Assembly (NCBI GenBank): GCA_964448005.1
Contig: CAYUUW010000019.1
Location: forward strand, 1 to 23,343
Direction: 5' to 3'
DNA: 23,343 nt
From: CAYUUW01 sp964448005
GTDB lineage: Bacteria > Patescibacteriota > Gracilibacteria > UM-FILTER-43-11
Shown piece after piece: positions 14,340-21,482 of the stretch. Under the pieces are notes generated by a model, which was not told the origin of the DNA, did not search any database, and saw only the letters and a program-made list of their open reading frames with translations. Position 1 is the first letter of the stretch. The number at the start of each line of letters is the position of its first letter. A program made the position numbers and the translations under genes.

Positions 14340-14361
14340 GGCGGCCCGAAAGGCGGCCGCC
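14340..14361 (-). terminator. GC-rich hairpin after the tRNA-Phe region
   Basis: On the minus strand GGCGGCC and GGCCGCC form a 7-bp stem with an 8-base loop, followed by only TTT. It lies between tRNA-Phe and the next promoter, where a terminator is expected, but the T run is weak. Confidence 0.4.
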
Positions 14362-14466
14362 CAAAAAGAAATCCCCACCCATAAAGGAAGGAGGATTAAT
14401 TAGATCAAGAATTCATAAAAAAAATCGAAGGGCAGCCCGCCATACGGAACCCCGATGTGCTTCGGG

Positions 14467-14508
14467 GCAGGTTGAACCACCGACTCAGGGTTTTTCAGTC
14501 CTTCGCTC
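14467..14508 (-). pseudogene. Partial tRNA-Phe copy
   Basis: This stretch matches the anticodon arm and T arm of the intact tRNA-Phe 64 bases away: GAGCGAAGGACTGAAAAA, then GTCGGTGGTTCAA on the minus strand. The anticodon GAA is kept. The D arm and both acceptor strands are missing, and AACCC replaces AATCC in the anticodon stem. It cannot fold as a tRNA. It lies downstream of the real gene on the same strand. Confidence 0.75.
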
Positions 14509-14519
14509 CAATTAGTTGA

Positions 14520-14594
14520 TGGTGGCCCGAGGCGGAATTGAACCACCGACGCAAGGATTTTCAGTCCTTCGCTCTACCACTGAGCTACCGGGCC
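14520..14594 (-). tRNA. tRNA-Phe(GAA)
   Basis: A complete tRNA on the minus strand: acceptor GGCCCGG/TCGGGCC, D arm GCTCAGTGGTAGAGC, anticodon stem AAGGA/TCCTT with loop CTGAAAA (anticodon GAA), T arm GGTGG/CCGCC with one non-standard closing pair and loop TTCAATT, discriminator A and encoded CCA (14520-14522). It has its own promoter at 14612-14640. Confidence 0.93.
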
Positions 14595-14611
14595 ATGCAA
14601 ACAGCAAAGGG

Positions 14612-14640
14612 ATTCTATAGCAAGGTCCAAAAGGTGACAA
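14612..14640 (-). promoter_or_regulatory. Promoter of tRNA-Phe
   Basis: On the minus strand, -35 TTGTCA (14635-14640), a 17-base spacer and -10 TAGAAT (14612-14617). Transcription would start about 10 bases before the tRNA 5' end. Confidence 0.65.
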
Positions 14641-14695
14641 GACGAACTTTGGCAGGGGAGACTAAGAGATTTTGAGCATTAGGATTGTAGGCTCC

Positions 14696-14738
14696 TCGTC
14701 CCGAGAACTCGGGATCGGGGCGACAACAGGTTTTTTTT
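14696..14738. repeat. Palindrome followed by a T run
   Basis: TCGTCCCGA (14696-14704) pairs with TCGGGGCGA (14715-14723); a second palindrome, CCCGAGAACTCGGG, overlaps it. A run of eight Ts follows at 14731-14738. On plus this looks like a terminator, but no plus-strand gene lies upstream. It is more likely a palindromic intergenic repeat. The stretch 14595-14853 otherwise holds only the tRNA promoter and the repeat at 14791. Confidence 0.5.
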
Positions 14739-14790
14739 ATTTTCTGGATTCATTGATGGCTATCGGAGGAATAGCACATGGAAAAGGCAT

Positions 14791-14817
14791 GGATTCCGGG
14801 TCAAGCCCGGAATGACG
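14791..14817. repeat. Dispersed palindromic repeat, copy 1
   Basis: GGATTCCGGGTCAAGCCCGG followed by AATGACG: an 8-bp stem ATTCCGGG/CCCGGAAT around TCAAG. The same element with one base changed is at 22786-22811. Short palindromes of this type are scattered between genes in many bacterial genomes. Here it sits 37 bases past the prxQ stop and may also end its transcript. Confidence 0.75.
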
Positions 14818-14853
14818 GTTGGTATGGGCTCCCCATAATCCCCATAATCCCAA

Positions 14854-15318
14854 TCACCCCAAATTTCCCAACACCTCATCCACATGCCCCTTCACCGAAA
14901 CATTCCTCCAGATCTTGCGGATGACCCCCGCCTCGTCGATCAGGAAGGTGGAGCGCTCGATGCCGAAGTACTTCTTGCCGAACATCGATTTCTCTTTCCA
15001 GCAGCCGTACTGCTGGCAAACCAGCCCCTCCGGATCGCTCAGCAACGGGAAGGACAGGCTTTGGCTCTGGGCGAATTTGCTGTGCGAGCGCAGGCTGTCT
15101 CGGCTCACTCCCAGGACCTGGACTCCCGCAGAGCTCAAGCGAGCCAAATTGTCGCGAAAATCGCAGGCCTCCACCGTGCAGCCGGGGGTATTGTCTTTGG
15201 GGTAGAAGTAAAGCACGACCTTTTTTCCTTTCAGGTCGGCCAAGGAAATGGTCGTTTCTTTTCCGTCCGCCAGGGCCGCTGCGGAGAACAGGGGGGCTTT
15301 GTCGCCTTCTTTCAGCAT
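14854..15318 (-). CDS. bcp: Thioredoxin-dependent peroxiredoxin, PrxQ/BCP type
   Basis: A 154-residue peroxiredoxin of the AhpC/TSA superfamily. YFYPKDNTPGCTVEACDF holds the peroxidatic Cys47 and the resolving Cys52, five residues apart as in alpha-type PrxQ/BCP. LGVSRDSLRSHSKFA and the later STFLIDEAGVIRKIW are also family-typical. It reduces hydrogen and organic peroxides in the cytoplasm using thioredoxin. The open frame extends to a TTG at 15327, but ATG at 15318 (MLKEGDKAPLF) is the natural start. It is the last gene of the pyrH-frr-orf-rseP operon, 25 bases after rseP. Confidence 0.93.
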   Translation of the reverse strand: MLKEGDKAPLFSAAALADGKETTISLADLKGKKVVLYFYPKDNTPGCTVEACDFRDNLARLSSAGVQVLGVSRDSLRSHSKFAQSQSLSFPLLSDPEGLVCQQYGCWKEKSMFGKKYFGIERSTFLIDEAGVIRKIWRNVSVKGHVDEVLGNLG

Positions 15319-15343
15319 AGCGCTCAAGGTTAGGAAGTGGGCT

Positions 15344-16450
15344 TCAGCCGAAAATATCGTTCCAGGTCACCACCAGAATGAACAGGATCAGCAGGGCAAA
15401 GCCCGCGGCGTGGATGGCAGCCTCCCAGCGGGGATTCAGGCGCCGTCGAACAATGGCCTCCCCAATCAGGAAGAAGAAGCGCCCTCCGTCCAGCGCAGGA
15501 AAAGGCATGATGTTGATCACTCCCAGCGAAATGGAAAGCAGGGCCGTGAACTGGACCAGATCCATGATTCCGCGCTGGGCCACTTGGCCCGTCATGCGGA
15601 AGATTCCCACCGGGCCGGCCACGCCCTCTGGTACAGCGAAGCGCGAGACCAGGCTCTTGACCACCTCCCCCAGCATCTGCACCGTAAGCTTGGAAAGCCG
15701 CGCCACCTCCTTGGCTGCCTCCCAGGGCGCCTGGTAGATGGGATAGCGGATGGGCTGCAGCGAGCTGAAGAGAGGCTGGAAGTAAAGGCTGGCGCCGATT
15801 TTCCCTTCGGCGTTGGCTGCCACGCTATAGTCTGTGGCAATCCCCTTCTCGTCCGCCACCGAAAGCTGCACGGTCTTGCCGGGCTCCAGCTGGGAAAGCA
15901 AGGTCTCAAAAGATTCCACCGGCTGCCCGTTGACCTGCACGATCGCTGCCGACTTTGGCAGATTCAGGGCCTCCAGGGGCGAACCGGACTGAAGCTCGCT
16001 GATGGCCAGGCTGTAGGACGAGAAAAGCCCCTTCTCCATCGCCCAATCCAGATCGGCCTGGCTGACCAGGAAGGGCTTCATTCCAATGCTGAACCCGACC
16101 GAAATGAGCACCCAGGCCAAGGCGAAATTCATCACCACGCCGGCCACCACCACGGCCATGCGCTGACCCAGGGTTTTGGAGGCGTAGCTGCCCTTGTCCT
16201 TGAGGACTTCCGGATCCCCGCTGTCTTCGCCGTGCAGCTTCACGAAGCCGCCGAAGGGAATCCAGTTGAGGGAATAGAGGGTGCCTTTTTTGTCCGTAAA
16301 AACACCTTTGGCCCTGGGGGGCAAGCCCATGCCGAACTCGTCCACCTTGATCCCCGCCCGGCGAGCCATGAAGAAATGCCCCCACTCGTGCACCAGCACC
16401 AAGGCGGAGAAGATGAGGATGAAGGCGATGATGGTCACAAAAAGGTCCAT
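15344..16450 (-). CDS. rseP: Site-2 intramembrane zinc metalloprotease RseP
   Basis: A 368-residue M50 protease. The first span carries HEWGH (residues 21-25), the zinc-binding motif. The last part carries NIMPFPALDGG, with Asp321 as third zinc ligand. A PDZ domain (about 120-210, SPLEALNLPKSAAIVQVNGQ) lies between, and four membrane spans are visible. RseP cuts membrane-anchored anti-sigma factors and remnant signal peptides. It lies in the usual pyrH-frr-rseP neighbourhood, but uppS, cdsA and dxr, which often sit between frr and rseP, are absent. A possible target is the membrane protein at 1237-2724, next to the ECF sigma factor; this is inferred. Confidence 0.95.
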   Translation of the reverse strand: MDLFVTIIAFILIFSALVLVHEWGHFFMARRAGIKVDEFGMGLPPRAKGVFTDKKGTLYSLNWIPFGGFVKLHGEDSGDPEVLKDKGSYASKTLGQRMAVVVAGVVMNFALAWVLISVGFSIGMKPFLVSQADLDWAMEKGLFSSYSLAISELQSGSPLEALNLPKSAAIVQVNGQPVESFETLLSQLEPGKTVQLSVADEKGIATDYSVAANAEGKIGASLYFQPLFSSLQPIRYPIYQAPWEAAKEVARLSKLTVQMLGEVVKSLVSRFAVPEGVAGPVGIFRMTGQVAQRGIMDLVQFTALLSISLGVINIMPFPALDGGRFFFLIGEAIVRRRLNPRWEAAIHAAGFALLILFILVVTWNDIFG

Positions 16451-16477
16451 GGTGAGGAAGGGGTTGGAGATGGAAAT

Positions 16478-16924
16478 CTAAAGCTTTTCTTTTTCGGCAG
16501 ACCTCTTCATTTTATACAGGAAACCCAAATTAACAAGGATTGCCATAAGGGCTCCTGGAATTGGGGCATATATAAAAAGCAAGCCATGGCAATCGGTCTG
16601 GCACTCTGAAAGTGGGTATTTGAGAAGAGGAATGGCAGAAAGGGTGAGCACAAGATAGATCAAGGCGGACTGCCTGAAGTGGTCCAAAAGGCTAGGCCTC
16701 TGAATTTTTTCCAGTTTTTGCATCAAGTGATTGGCCAACCCAAAACTGAAAATACTCACTAAAAAATTGATAGCCAGGAACTCCGCGGCCCCCAGTCTCC
16801 AGAAAAAACGACCGAGGCCAAAAGTCCTCTCATAGAAAATGAGTGAGGAGATCGAAGCCTGCACATGAACCCACAAAAAGAGGAAATAAATGACGGGCGC
16901 CGACCATCTTTTCAGCAGATTCAT
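16478..16924 (-). CDS. Four-span membrane protein of unknown function
   Basis: A 148-residue hydrophobic protein with four predicted spans (about 10-29, 41-65, 86-103, 117-137) and a lysine-rich C-terminal tail (YKMKRSAEKEKL). Two cysteines lie in the third loop (SECQTDCHG) and may face outside. No family recognised. It sits 4 bases after frr and 27 before rseP, in the operon slot where uppS, cdsA and dxr commonly occur, but it shows none of their motifs. Its DNA is more AT-rich than either neighbour, which suggests insertion into an old operon. Confidence 0.75.
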   Translation of the reverse strand: MNLLKRWSAPVIYFLFLWVHVQASISSLIFYERTFGLGRFFWRLGAAEFLAINFLVSIFSFGLANHLMQKLEKIQRPSLLDHFRQSALIYLVLTLSAIPLLKYPLSECQTDCHGLLFIYAPIPGALMAILVNLGFLYKMKRSAEKEKL

Positions 16925-16928
16925 ACGC

Positions 16929-17486
16929 CTAGACCTTCATCACATCCTCCTCTTTTTTCTTGGAAAGCAGCTCCACCTGCTGGTTGAAATCATCCACCAT
17001 CTTCTGCAGGCGCTTCTCCAGATTGAGCTGGTCGTCTTCGGTGATCTGGCTGTCCTTGCGCAGCTGCTTGAACTGGCCGTGGCTGTCCTGGCGGGAGTTG
17101 CGGATGGAGATGCGGCACTCCTCGGCCAAGCGATGGACGGTCTTCACCATGTCCTTGCGGCGCTCTTCGGTCAACTGGGGGATGGTCAGGCGGACCGTGA
17201 CGCCGTCGTTGCGGGGATTGAGGCCCAGGTTGGCGTTGGCGATGGCTTTTTCGATGCTGGCCAATTGCCCCCGGTCCCAGGGCTGGATGGCGATCTGGTT
17301 GCTTTCGGGAATGGAGATGCTGGCCAAGGCTTTCAGGGGCATCATGGAGCCGAAGACCTCCACCATGACCCCATCGACCATGGCGGCGCTGGCGCGCCCC
17401 GTCTGGAGCTTGGAGTATTCGTCGCGCAGGTGCTCGCAGGCGCGCTCCATTTTCTGGCGGGCCTCCTGGAAAAGGGAATCAAGCAT
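16929..17486 (-). CDS. frr: Ribosome recycling factor
   Basis: A 185-residue protein of normal length for RRF. Domain I helices are clear: LRDEYSKLQTGRASAAMVDG at the N-terminus and the long C-terminal helix pair with IRNSRQDSHGQFKQLRK and DQLNLEKRLQKMVDDF. Domain II holds PLKALASISIPESNQIAIQP and NLGLNPRNDGVTVRLTIPQL. RRF splits post-termination ribosomes together with EF-G. The gene lies 25 bases after pyrH, the conserved bacterial order. The start ATG at 17486 has no Shine-Dalgarno. Confidence 0.97.
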   Translation of the reverse strand: MLDSLFQEARQKMERACEHLRDEYSKLQTGRASAAMVDGVMVEVFGSMMPLKALASISIPESNQIAIQPWDRGQLASIEKAIANANLGLNPRNDGVTVRLTIPQLTEERRKDMVKTVHRLAEECRISIRNSRQDSHGQFKQLRKDSQITEDDQLNLEKRLQKMVDDFNQQVELLSKKKEEDVMKV

Positions 17487-17511
17487 GGGAAAGGAAATTA
17501 AGGTTTAAGGG

Positions 17512-18231
17512 TCAAGAGACCAGGGTTCCGATAGGCTCGCCCAGGGCCGCCTGGAGCAAGGCGCCTTTTTGGCGGTGGTCGAAGACAACGATGGGCAGCC
17601 GATTTTCGCGGCAAAGAGAGAAGGCGGTCTGGTCCATCACCTCCAGCTGCTTTTTCATCGCTTCGTCGAAAGAGATCCTCTCGTAGCGCACGGCATCCTT
17701 GTCCTTGGCCGGGTCGGCGCTGTAGATGCCATCCACTTTGGTGGCCTTCAGCAGCACCTGGCACTTCAGCTCCACAGCCCTCAGGGCGGCGGCGGTGTCG
17801 GTGGTGAAATGGGGATTGCCCGTGCCTCCGGCGCAGATCACGACGCGGCCCTTTTCCAGGTGGCGGTCCACCCGGCGGCGAATATAAGGCTCAGCCATCT
17901 GCGGCAGATCCAAGGCGGTGGCCACCCTGCAGGGCACCCCCAAGTGCTCCAGAGCGCTTTGCAGGGCCACGGAATTCATCACGGTGGCCAGCATGCCCAT
18001 GTAGTCCGAGGTGGTGCGCTCGATGCCGGAGGCCTGGGTGTCGCGAAAGCGCCAAATGTTGCCTCCTCCATTCACCAACACCACTTCGATGCCTCGGGAG
18101 TGAAGCTCCAGAATGTCTTTGGCCACAGCAAGCAAGGCATCGTTGTCGATCCCGTGCCCCTCCCTATCGCCCAAGAACTCGCCCGAAAGCTTGATCATGA
18201 TGCGCCGATACGGAAGGCTGCTTTTGGGCAT
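17512..18231 (-). CDS. pyrH: UMP kinase
   Basis: A 239-residue amino-acid-kinase-fold enzyme that makes UDP from UMP and ATP in pyrimidine synthesis. Landmarks: RRIMIKLSGEFL (phosphate loop), VVLVNGGGNIWR, ASGIERTTSDYMGMLATVMN (UMP site), VICAGGTGNPHFTTDTAAAL (second glycine loop) and KATKVDGIYSADPAKD. The frame is open to a TTG at 18270, but that codon lies inside the promoter -10 box, so ATG 18231 is the start; it gives the usual length of about 240. First gene of the operon with frr, a membrane protein, rseP and prxQ. Confidence 0.96.
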   Translation of the reverse strand: MPKSSLPYRRIMIKLSGEFLGDREGHGIDNDALLAVAKDILELHSRGIEVVLVNGGGNIWRFRDTQASGIERTTSDYMGMLATVMNSVALQSALEHLGVPCRVATALDLPQMAEPYIRRRVDRHLEKGRVVICAGGTGNPHFTTDTAAALRAVELKCQVLLKATKVDGIYSADPAKDKDAVRYERISFDEAMKKQLEVMDQTAFSLCRENRLPIVVFDHRQKGALLQAALGEPIGTLVS

Positions 18232-18269
18232 GGGAGCCAGGAGTGATTTTTTTTGAATTCTGCCCGCCA

Positions 18270-18298
18270 ATCTTAGCCTTAGGCCAGCCAGGGGTCAA
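18270..18298 (-). promoter_or_regulatory. Promoter of the pyrH operon
   Basis: On the minus strand, -35 TTGACC (18293-18298), a 17-base spacer and -10 TAAGAT (18270-18275). The start near 18263 leaves a leader of about 30 bases to ATG 18231. Confidence 0.75.
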
Positions 18299-18331
18299 CC
18301 TTATTCCCCATGGCCGGAGCAAAGGCGAGTG

Positions 18332-18340
18332 TGCTAGAAT
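18332..18340 (+). promoter_or_regulatory. Extended -10 promoter of ybaB
   Basis: TGCTAGAAT: -10 box TAGAAT (18335-18340) with the TGC extension, preceded by GTG. No clear -35. It is 33 bases before the ybaB ATG and divergent from the pyrH promoter. Confidence 0.55.
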
Positions 18341-18373
18341 GGCCTGGCTTTTAGAAACTAAACCCAAGGCATT

Positions 18374-18670
18374 ATGGGCATGCTGGACAACGCAAAGGAC
18401 ATGTACAAGCTTCAGAAGCAAGCCAAGCAGATCAAGAGCGAACTGAAGAACATCCACGTGGAGGCCGAAAGCAACGGAGCGATGGTCGTGGTCGACGGGG
18501 AGCAGCAGATCGTGAGCATTTCGCTGCCGGACGAGCTGATGGGCAGCAAGGCCCAGATGGAGACGGCCCTGATAGAAGCCGGCAACAAGGCGATCAAGAA
18601 ATCGCAGCTGATCGGCGCAGAGAAGATGAAGAGCATGATGGGCGGCATGGGCGGAATGTTCGGGAGCTAG
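18374..18670 (+). CDS. YbaB/EbfC family nucleoid-associated protein
   Basis: A 98-residue protein of normal YbaB length. An N-terminal helix (DMYKLQKQAKQIKSELKNIH) leads into the strands MVVVDGEQQIVSISLPDEL, then a long helix (METALIEAGNKAIKKSQ) and a methionine/glycine-rich tail (KSMMGGMGGMFGS). These small dimeric proteins bind DNA and help compact the nucleoid; in many genomes the gene sits between dnaX and recR, which is not the case here. A weak AAGG lies before the ATG. Confidence 0.92.
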   Translation: MGMLDNAKDMYKLQKQAKQIKSELKNIHVEAESNGAMVVVDGEQQIVSISLPDELMGSKAQMETALIEAGNKAIKKSQLIGAEKMKSMMGGMGGMFGS

Positions 18671-18759
18671 GCCTGGCTCAAGGCTTCATCATAGGATCAA
18701 GGCCAAGGATCACCCCTTCCATGCTGCCTTTTGCCGATTTTACCCCCGAATCCAAGACC

Positions 18760-19752
18760 ATGAAAAAGCCCTTCCTTTTTGTCGCCATTCTGGCTCTTGC
18801 AGCCATCCTGGCTGGGCGCGGCTACTACAGGGCGAGCCTGAACTATGCGCTGGACCCCCAGAGCAGCGATCGGGCCGTGGTGGACATCCGCCAAGGGGAC
18901 AATGCCGGAACGGTGGCTTCCAAGCTGAAGGAAAAGGGTCTGATCCGATCGGAGCGGGTTTTTGCCTGGCATCTCAAGCGCCATGGCCTGGACCAAAAGC
19001 TGAAGGCAGGCCGCCTGGCCCTGACCCAGAACATGACCCTGCCGCAGATCGCCGAGGCGCTGACGGGGAGCGGGAAACCCGTGGAGCAGGCTGTGACGCT
19101 GCTGGAGGGCTGGACCGCCCAGCAGATCGCCGACCATTTGGAGGCCGAAGGCCTCACCACGGCTTCTTCCTTCATGAGCTGCGTTCGCACCTGCGATTTC
19201 GAGTGGAACATCCTTCCTTCAAATTACGTGGAAGGCTACCTGTACCCGGACACCTATTACGTGGATCCGGTCAATTTCAGCGACGAGGCCTTCATCGATC
19301 GCCTGATCGGGACGCTGGACACCAAGCTGACGGAGGAGGACCAGGCGGGCATCGAGGCCAGCGGGCACAGCTGGGAGCAGATCATGATCATGGCCTCGAT
19401 TGTGGAGCGCGAGGAGCGCGATCCGGACGAGCGGCCCACGGTAGCCGGCATTCTGTGGAACCGCTTCGACGCCGGCCAGGGGCTGGGGGCCGATGCCACG
19501 GTGCTTTACGGCCTGGGGCGCACCTCGGGCGGGCTGACCCGCGAGGATCTGCAGAGCGATTCGCCCTACAACACCCGCAAATTCGCGGGCTTGCCGCCCA
19601 CGCCCATCTCCAATCCCAGTCTTTCCAGCATCCGCGCGGCGATCTTCCCGGCCGAAACCGATTACTGGTACTACCTGCACGGCAGCGACGGCCAGATCCA
19701 TTACGGCAAAACGCTGGAGGAGCACAATGAGAATAAGAGGAGGTGGCTGTAA
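18760..19752 (+). CDS. mltG: Endolytic murein transglycosylase MltG
   Basis: A 330-residue YceG-family protein. The N-terminal span KKPFLFVAILALAAILAG anchors it; a LysM-like region follows (DIRQGDNAGTVASKLKEKGL, LKAGRLALTQNMTLPQIAEA), then the catalytic domain with EGYLYPDTYYV, ASIVEREERDP (catalytic Glu about 216) and SPYNTRKFAGLPPTPISNPS. MltG cuts new glycan strands in the inner wall and is thought to end their elongation. The frame opens at ATG 18721, adding 13 residues before the anchor (MLPFADFTPESKT); I prefer ATG 18760, where the signal-anchor begins MKK. It lies 89 bases after ybaB, possibly on the same transcript. Confidence 0.94.
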   Translation: MKKPFLFVAILALAAILAGRGYYRASLNYALDPQSSDRAVVDIRQGDNAGTVASKLKEKGLIRSERVFAWHLKRHGLDQKLKAGRLALTQNMTLPQIAEALTGSGKPVEQAVTLLEGWTAQQIADHLEAEGLTTASSFMSCVRTCDFEWNILPSNYVEGYLYPDTYYVDPVNFSDEAFIDRLIGTLDTKLTEEDQAGIEASGHSWEQIMIMASIVEREERDPDERPTVAGILWNRFDAGQGLGADATVLYGLGRTSGGLTREDLQSDSPYNTRKFAGLPPTPISNPSLSSIRAAIFPAETDYWYYLHGSDGQIHYGKTLEEHNENKRRWL

Positions 19753-19761
19753 TCATAAATT

Positions 19762-20106
19762 ATGAAAATCGAAAAGCACATCTCAAAAGTGGGATTGGCC
19801 TTCACAGCCCTATACCTAGGCCTATATTTAATAGGGTACATGGATTTTTTCGAATGCAATGGATGGCAGTTCCACACTGTCCATGGCAAATGCACTGGGA
19901 TGCTGCTATTTGCTCTATTTGCTATTTCTCCAATAAATATACCCATTGTACTGCTAATGGAAAAAATAGGTTTCGGCACAGAAGATCTTTCTGTCTTTTT
20001 TCACTACTTTAGGGACTTCGTGCTGATAATATTGAACAGCATTCTAATCTATTTTTTAGGCTATTGGGTCCAAGAAAATAGAAAACGAAGGCCAATCAAA
20101 AAATGA
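19762..20106 (+). CDS. Small membrane protein of unknown function
   Basis: A 114-residue protein with three predicted spans (about 10-27, 46-66, 84-103) and a basic tail (QENRKRRPIKK). Two cysteines flank a WQFHTVHGK loop between spans 1 and 2. The gene starts 9 bases after mltG, but base use becomes AT-rich here, unlike mltG. Its TGA overlaps the ATG of the next gene (ATGA, 20103-20106). No family recognised. Confidence 0.65.
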   Translation: MKIEKHISKVGLAFTALYLGLYLIGYMDFFECNGWQFHTVHGKCTGMLLFALFAISPINIPIVLLMEKIGFGTEDLSVFFHYFRDFVLIILNSILIYFLGYWVQENRKRRPIKK

Positions 20107-20675
20107 AAAATTCAGCCAAAAAACTAAAGCAAAGGCATCCAGTCGAACGGAAGAGTGCGAGAGAATATTTCCTTCTCCTGCCTCCGATCCTCACGGGTGA
20201 GTTTTTGGAAAAGACTAAGCATCCTGATTTCGAGGCTCTTCCTGCCAAAACTCGACTCCCCTTTCATGTCACCTTGTATTATTTAGGGGGACTCTCTCCA
20301 GAAGCGTTGAAATCGGCTGCTGAATGGCTGGAGGAAAAAAGAGGAAAACAAGAGACCATAAAGGCAAAAATTAATTCCATTTCTTCATTCAAGAGAAGCT
20401 CAAAAGATTTCGTTTATTTCCTCAATCTGGCTTCAAGGCAAATTGAAGAATTGAATCAGGAGCTTTTTGAAAAATTCTCTCATCTGAGAAAGGATGATTT
20501 TTCTTTTAAGGCCCACATGACCCTATTCTATTCAACGGAAGAACTCAAAGAGTACCAAATAGAGAAATTGTATTCACTATTCGCCGAGATTCACGAACTA
20601 AATTTTGATCAATTGGCGCTGGGGAGTGTTTTGAATAATGAGATTGAGATCCATCGATACGTTGAGTTGGCCTAA
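20103..20675 (+). CDS. 2H phosphoesterase (2'-5' RNA ligase-like)
   Basis: A 190-residue soluble protein with the two HxTL-type motifs of the 2H phosphoesterase superfamily: FHVTLYYLGG (His55, Thr57) and AHMTLFYS (His138, Thr140), about 83 residues apart. These histidine pairs hydrolyse or form 2',5' or cyclic phosphodiester bonds in RNA or nucleotides. The N-terminal basic patch (MKNSAKKLKQRHPVERK) could bind RNA. Slightly longer than the usual LigT/ThpR length of about 180. The substrate is not predictable. The start overlaps the stop of the upstream membrane-protein gene, so the two are coupled. DNA is AT-rich. Confidence 0.82.
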   Translation: MKNSAKKLKQRHPVERKSAREYFLLLPPILTGEFLEKTKHPDFEALPAKTRLPFHVTLYYLGGLSPEALKSAAEWLEEKRGKQETIKAKINSISSFKRSSKDFVYFLNLASRQIEELNQELFEKFSHLRKDDFSFKAHMTLFYSTEELKEYQIEKLYSLFAEIHELNFDQLALGSVLNNEIEIHRYVELA

Positions 20676-20734
20676 GGAAATCAAAAACAGCCCCTTCTGA
20701 GCTGGGCGAGAGCAATCGGAACAACGTGAGATAT

Positions 20735-20762
20735 TTGTGAATCAAGCGCGCTAATGTATATT
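20735..20762 (+). promoter_or_regulatory. Promoter of the 20791 gene
   Basis: -35 TTGTGA (20735-20740), a 16-base spacer and -10 TATATT (20757-20762) directly after TG. The leader to the ATG at 20791 is about 20 bases. Confidence 0.6.
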
Positions 20763-20790
20763 CAAAACAATTCTTAAGCCCACCAATCCT

Positions 20791-21300
20791 ATGTCCCAAT
20801 CATGGAAAATCGTCGCTGCCGTTGTTATCACAGCCATCTTGGCCGGAGGCGGAGTCTACCTGTGGCAGCAAAGCGAAAAGGATATTCAAATTCCGGTGGC
20901 GGATATCGCACCCAACTATAATCCATCTGCCATTGAACCAGCCCCTGCAGAGGGCAAAGTAGCCGTTCTTTATGAAGATGACGATTACAGCCTCAGGTTC
21001 ACGGCGCCAAAAAGCTGCGCTGATTTCTACAAGATCGAGACAGCAGATCTCAACCTGAACGAAATAAGAAGCTATGGAGTGTTTGTGCCCGGCTCAAAGA
21101 GCTGGCCCACGGATGCACCCTGGTATTACTTCTCGCTTTACACCCAGGAGGCCTACGATCAATTTGATCCACTTGAGCTTCCTGGAAAGCCGCAGATCGA
21201 ACTTCGCCTCGCTTCAGGAGACTTGCTCACCTCTTGGAATCCTCAAGACGGCCCGAATGAAGCCTCCCTGGACTGCCTGGTGGAAGCTGAGGAATTCTAA
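20791..21300 (+). CDS. Membrane-anchored exported protein of unknown function
   Basis: A 169-residue protein: N-terminal anchor (WKIVAAVVITAILAGGGVYL, 5-24), a short proline-containing linker and an outer domain from about residue 57. The domain has aromatic and acidic strands (DDDYSLRFTAPKSCADFYKI, WPTDAPWYYFSLYTQEAY) and two cysteines (SCADF and the late DCLVEAEEF) that could form a disulfide. In layout it resembles the 5237 protein, but I see no clear sequence similarity. Family unknown. It starts with ATG after CCACCAATCCT, without a Shine-Dalgarno. The next 182 bases show no gene. Confidence 0.75.
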   Translation: MSQSWKIVAAVVITAILAGGGVYLWQQSEKDIQIPVADIAPNYNPSAIEPAPAEGKVAVLYEDDDYSLRFTAPKSCADFYKIETADLNLNEIRSYGVFVPGSKSWPTDAPWYYFSLYTQEAYDQFDPLELPGKPQIELRLASGDLLTSWNPQDGPNEASLDCLVEAEEF

Positions 21301-21482
21301 GCTTGCGCCTGGAAAGCTTTCGATTGAGCTGCGGCGAACTGAGGTTTTCCCTATTTATTCTACGGCTCACCCCCCAATGAACCGAGGCAAAATGGGTTCC
21401 ATCAAGTCCTCTGGGAAGCAGGTGGGGGGCAAGATGGAGGAAGCTTTTCGAGAGAGATGTGAGAAAAATTTAACCAAGCAAT

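Noticed and set aside
14819..14860. Short CCCATAAT direct repeats before prxQ
   Set aside because: Only two to three copies of an 8-10 base unit; too little to call a tandem repeat or CRISPR-like feature.
15248..16609. 453-codon open frame on plus
   Set aside because: Opposite rseP and prxQ, both with catalytic motifs. The translation has no domain.
16890..18246. Three long plus-strand frames
   Set aside because: They are shadows of frr and pyrH.
21301..21482. Possible small gene between 20791 and the methyltransferase
   Set aside because: A frame is open but it overlaps the ends of both neighbours in other frames and shows no coding pattern.
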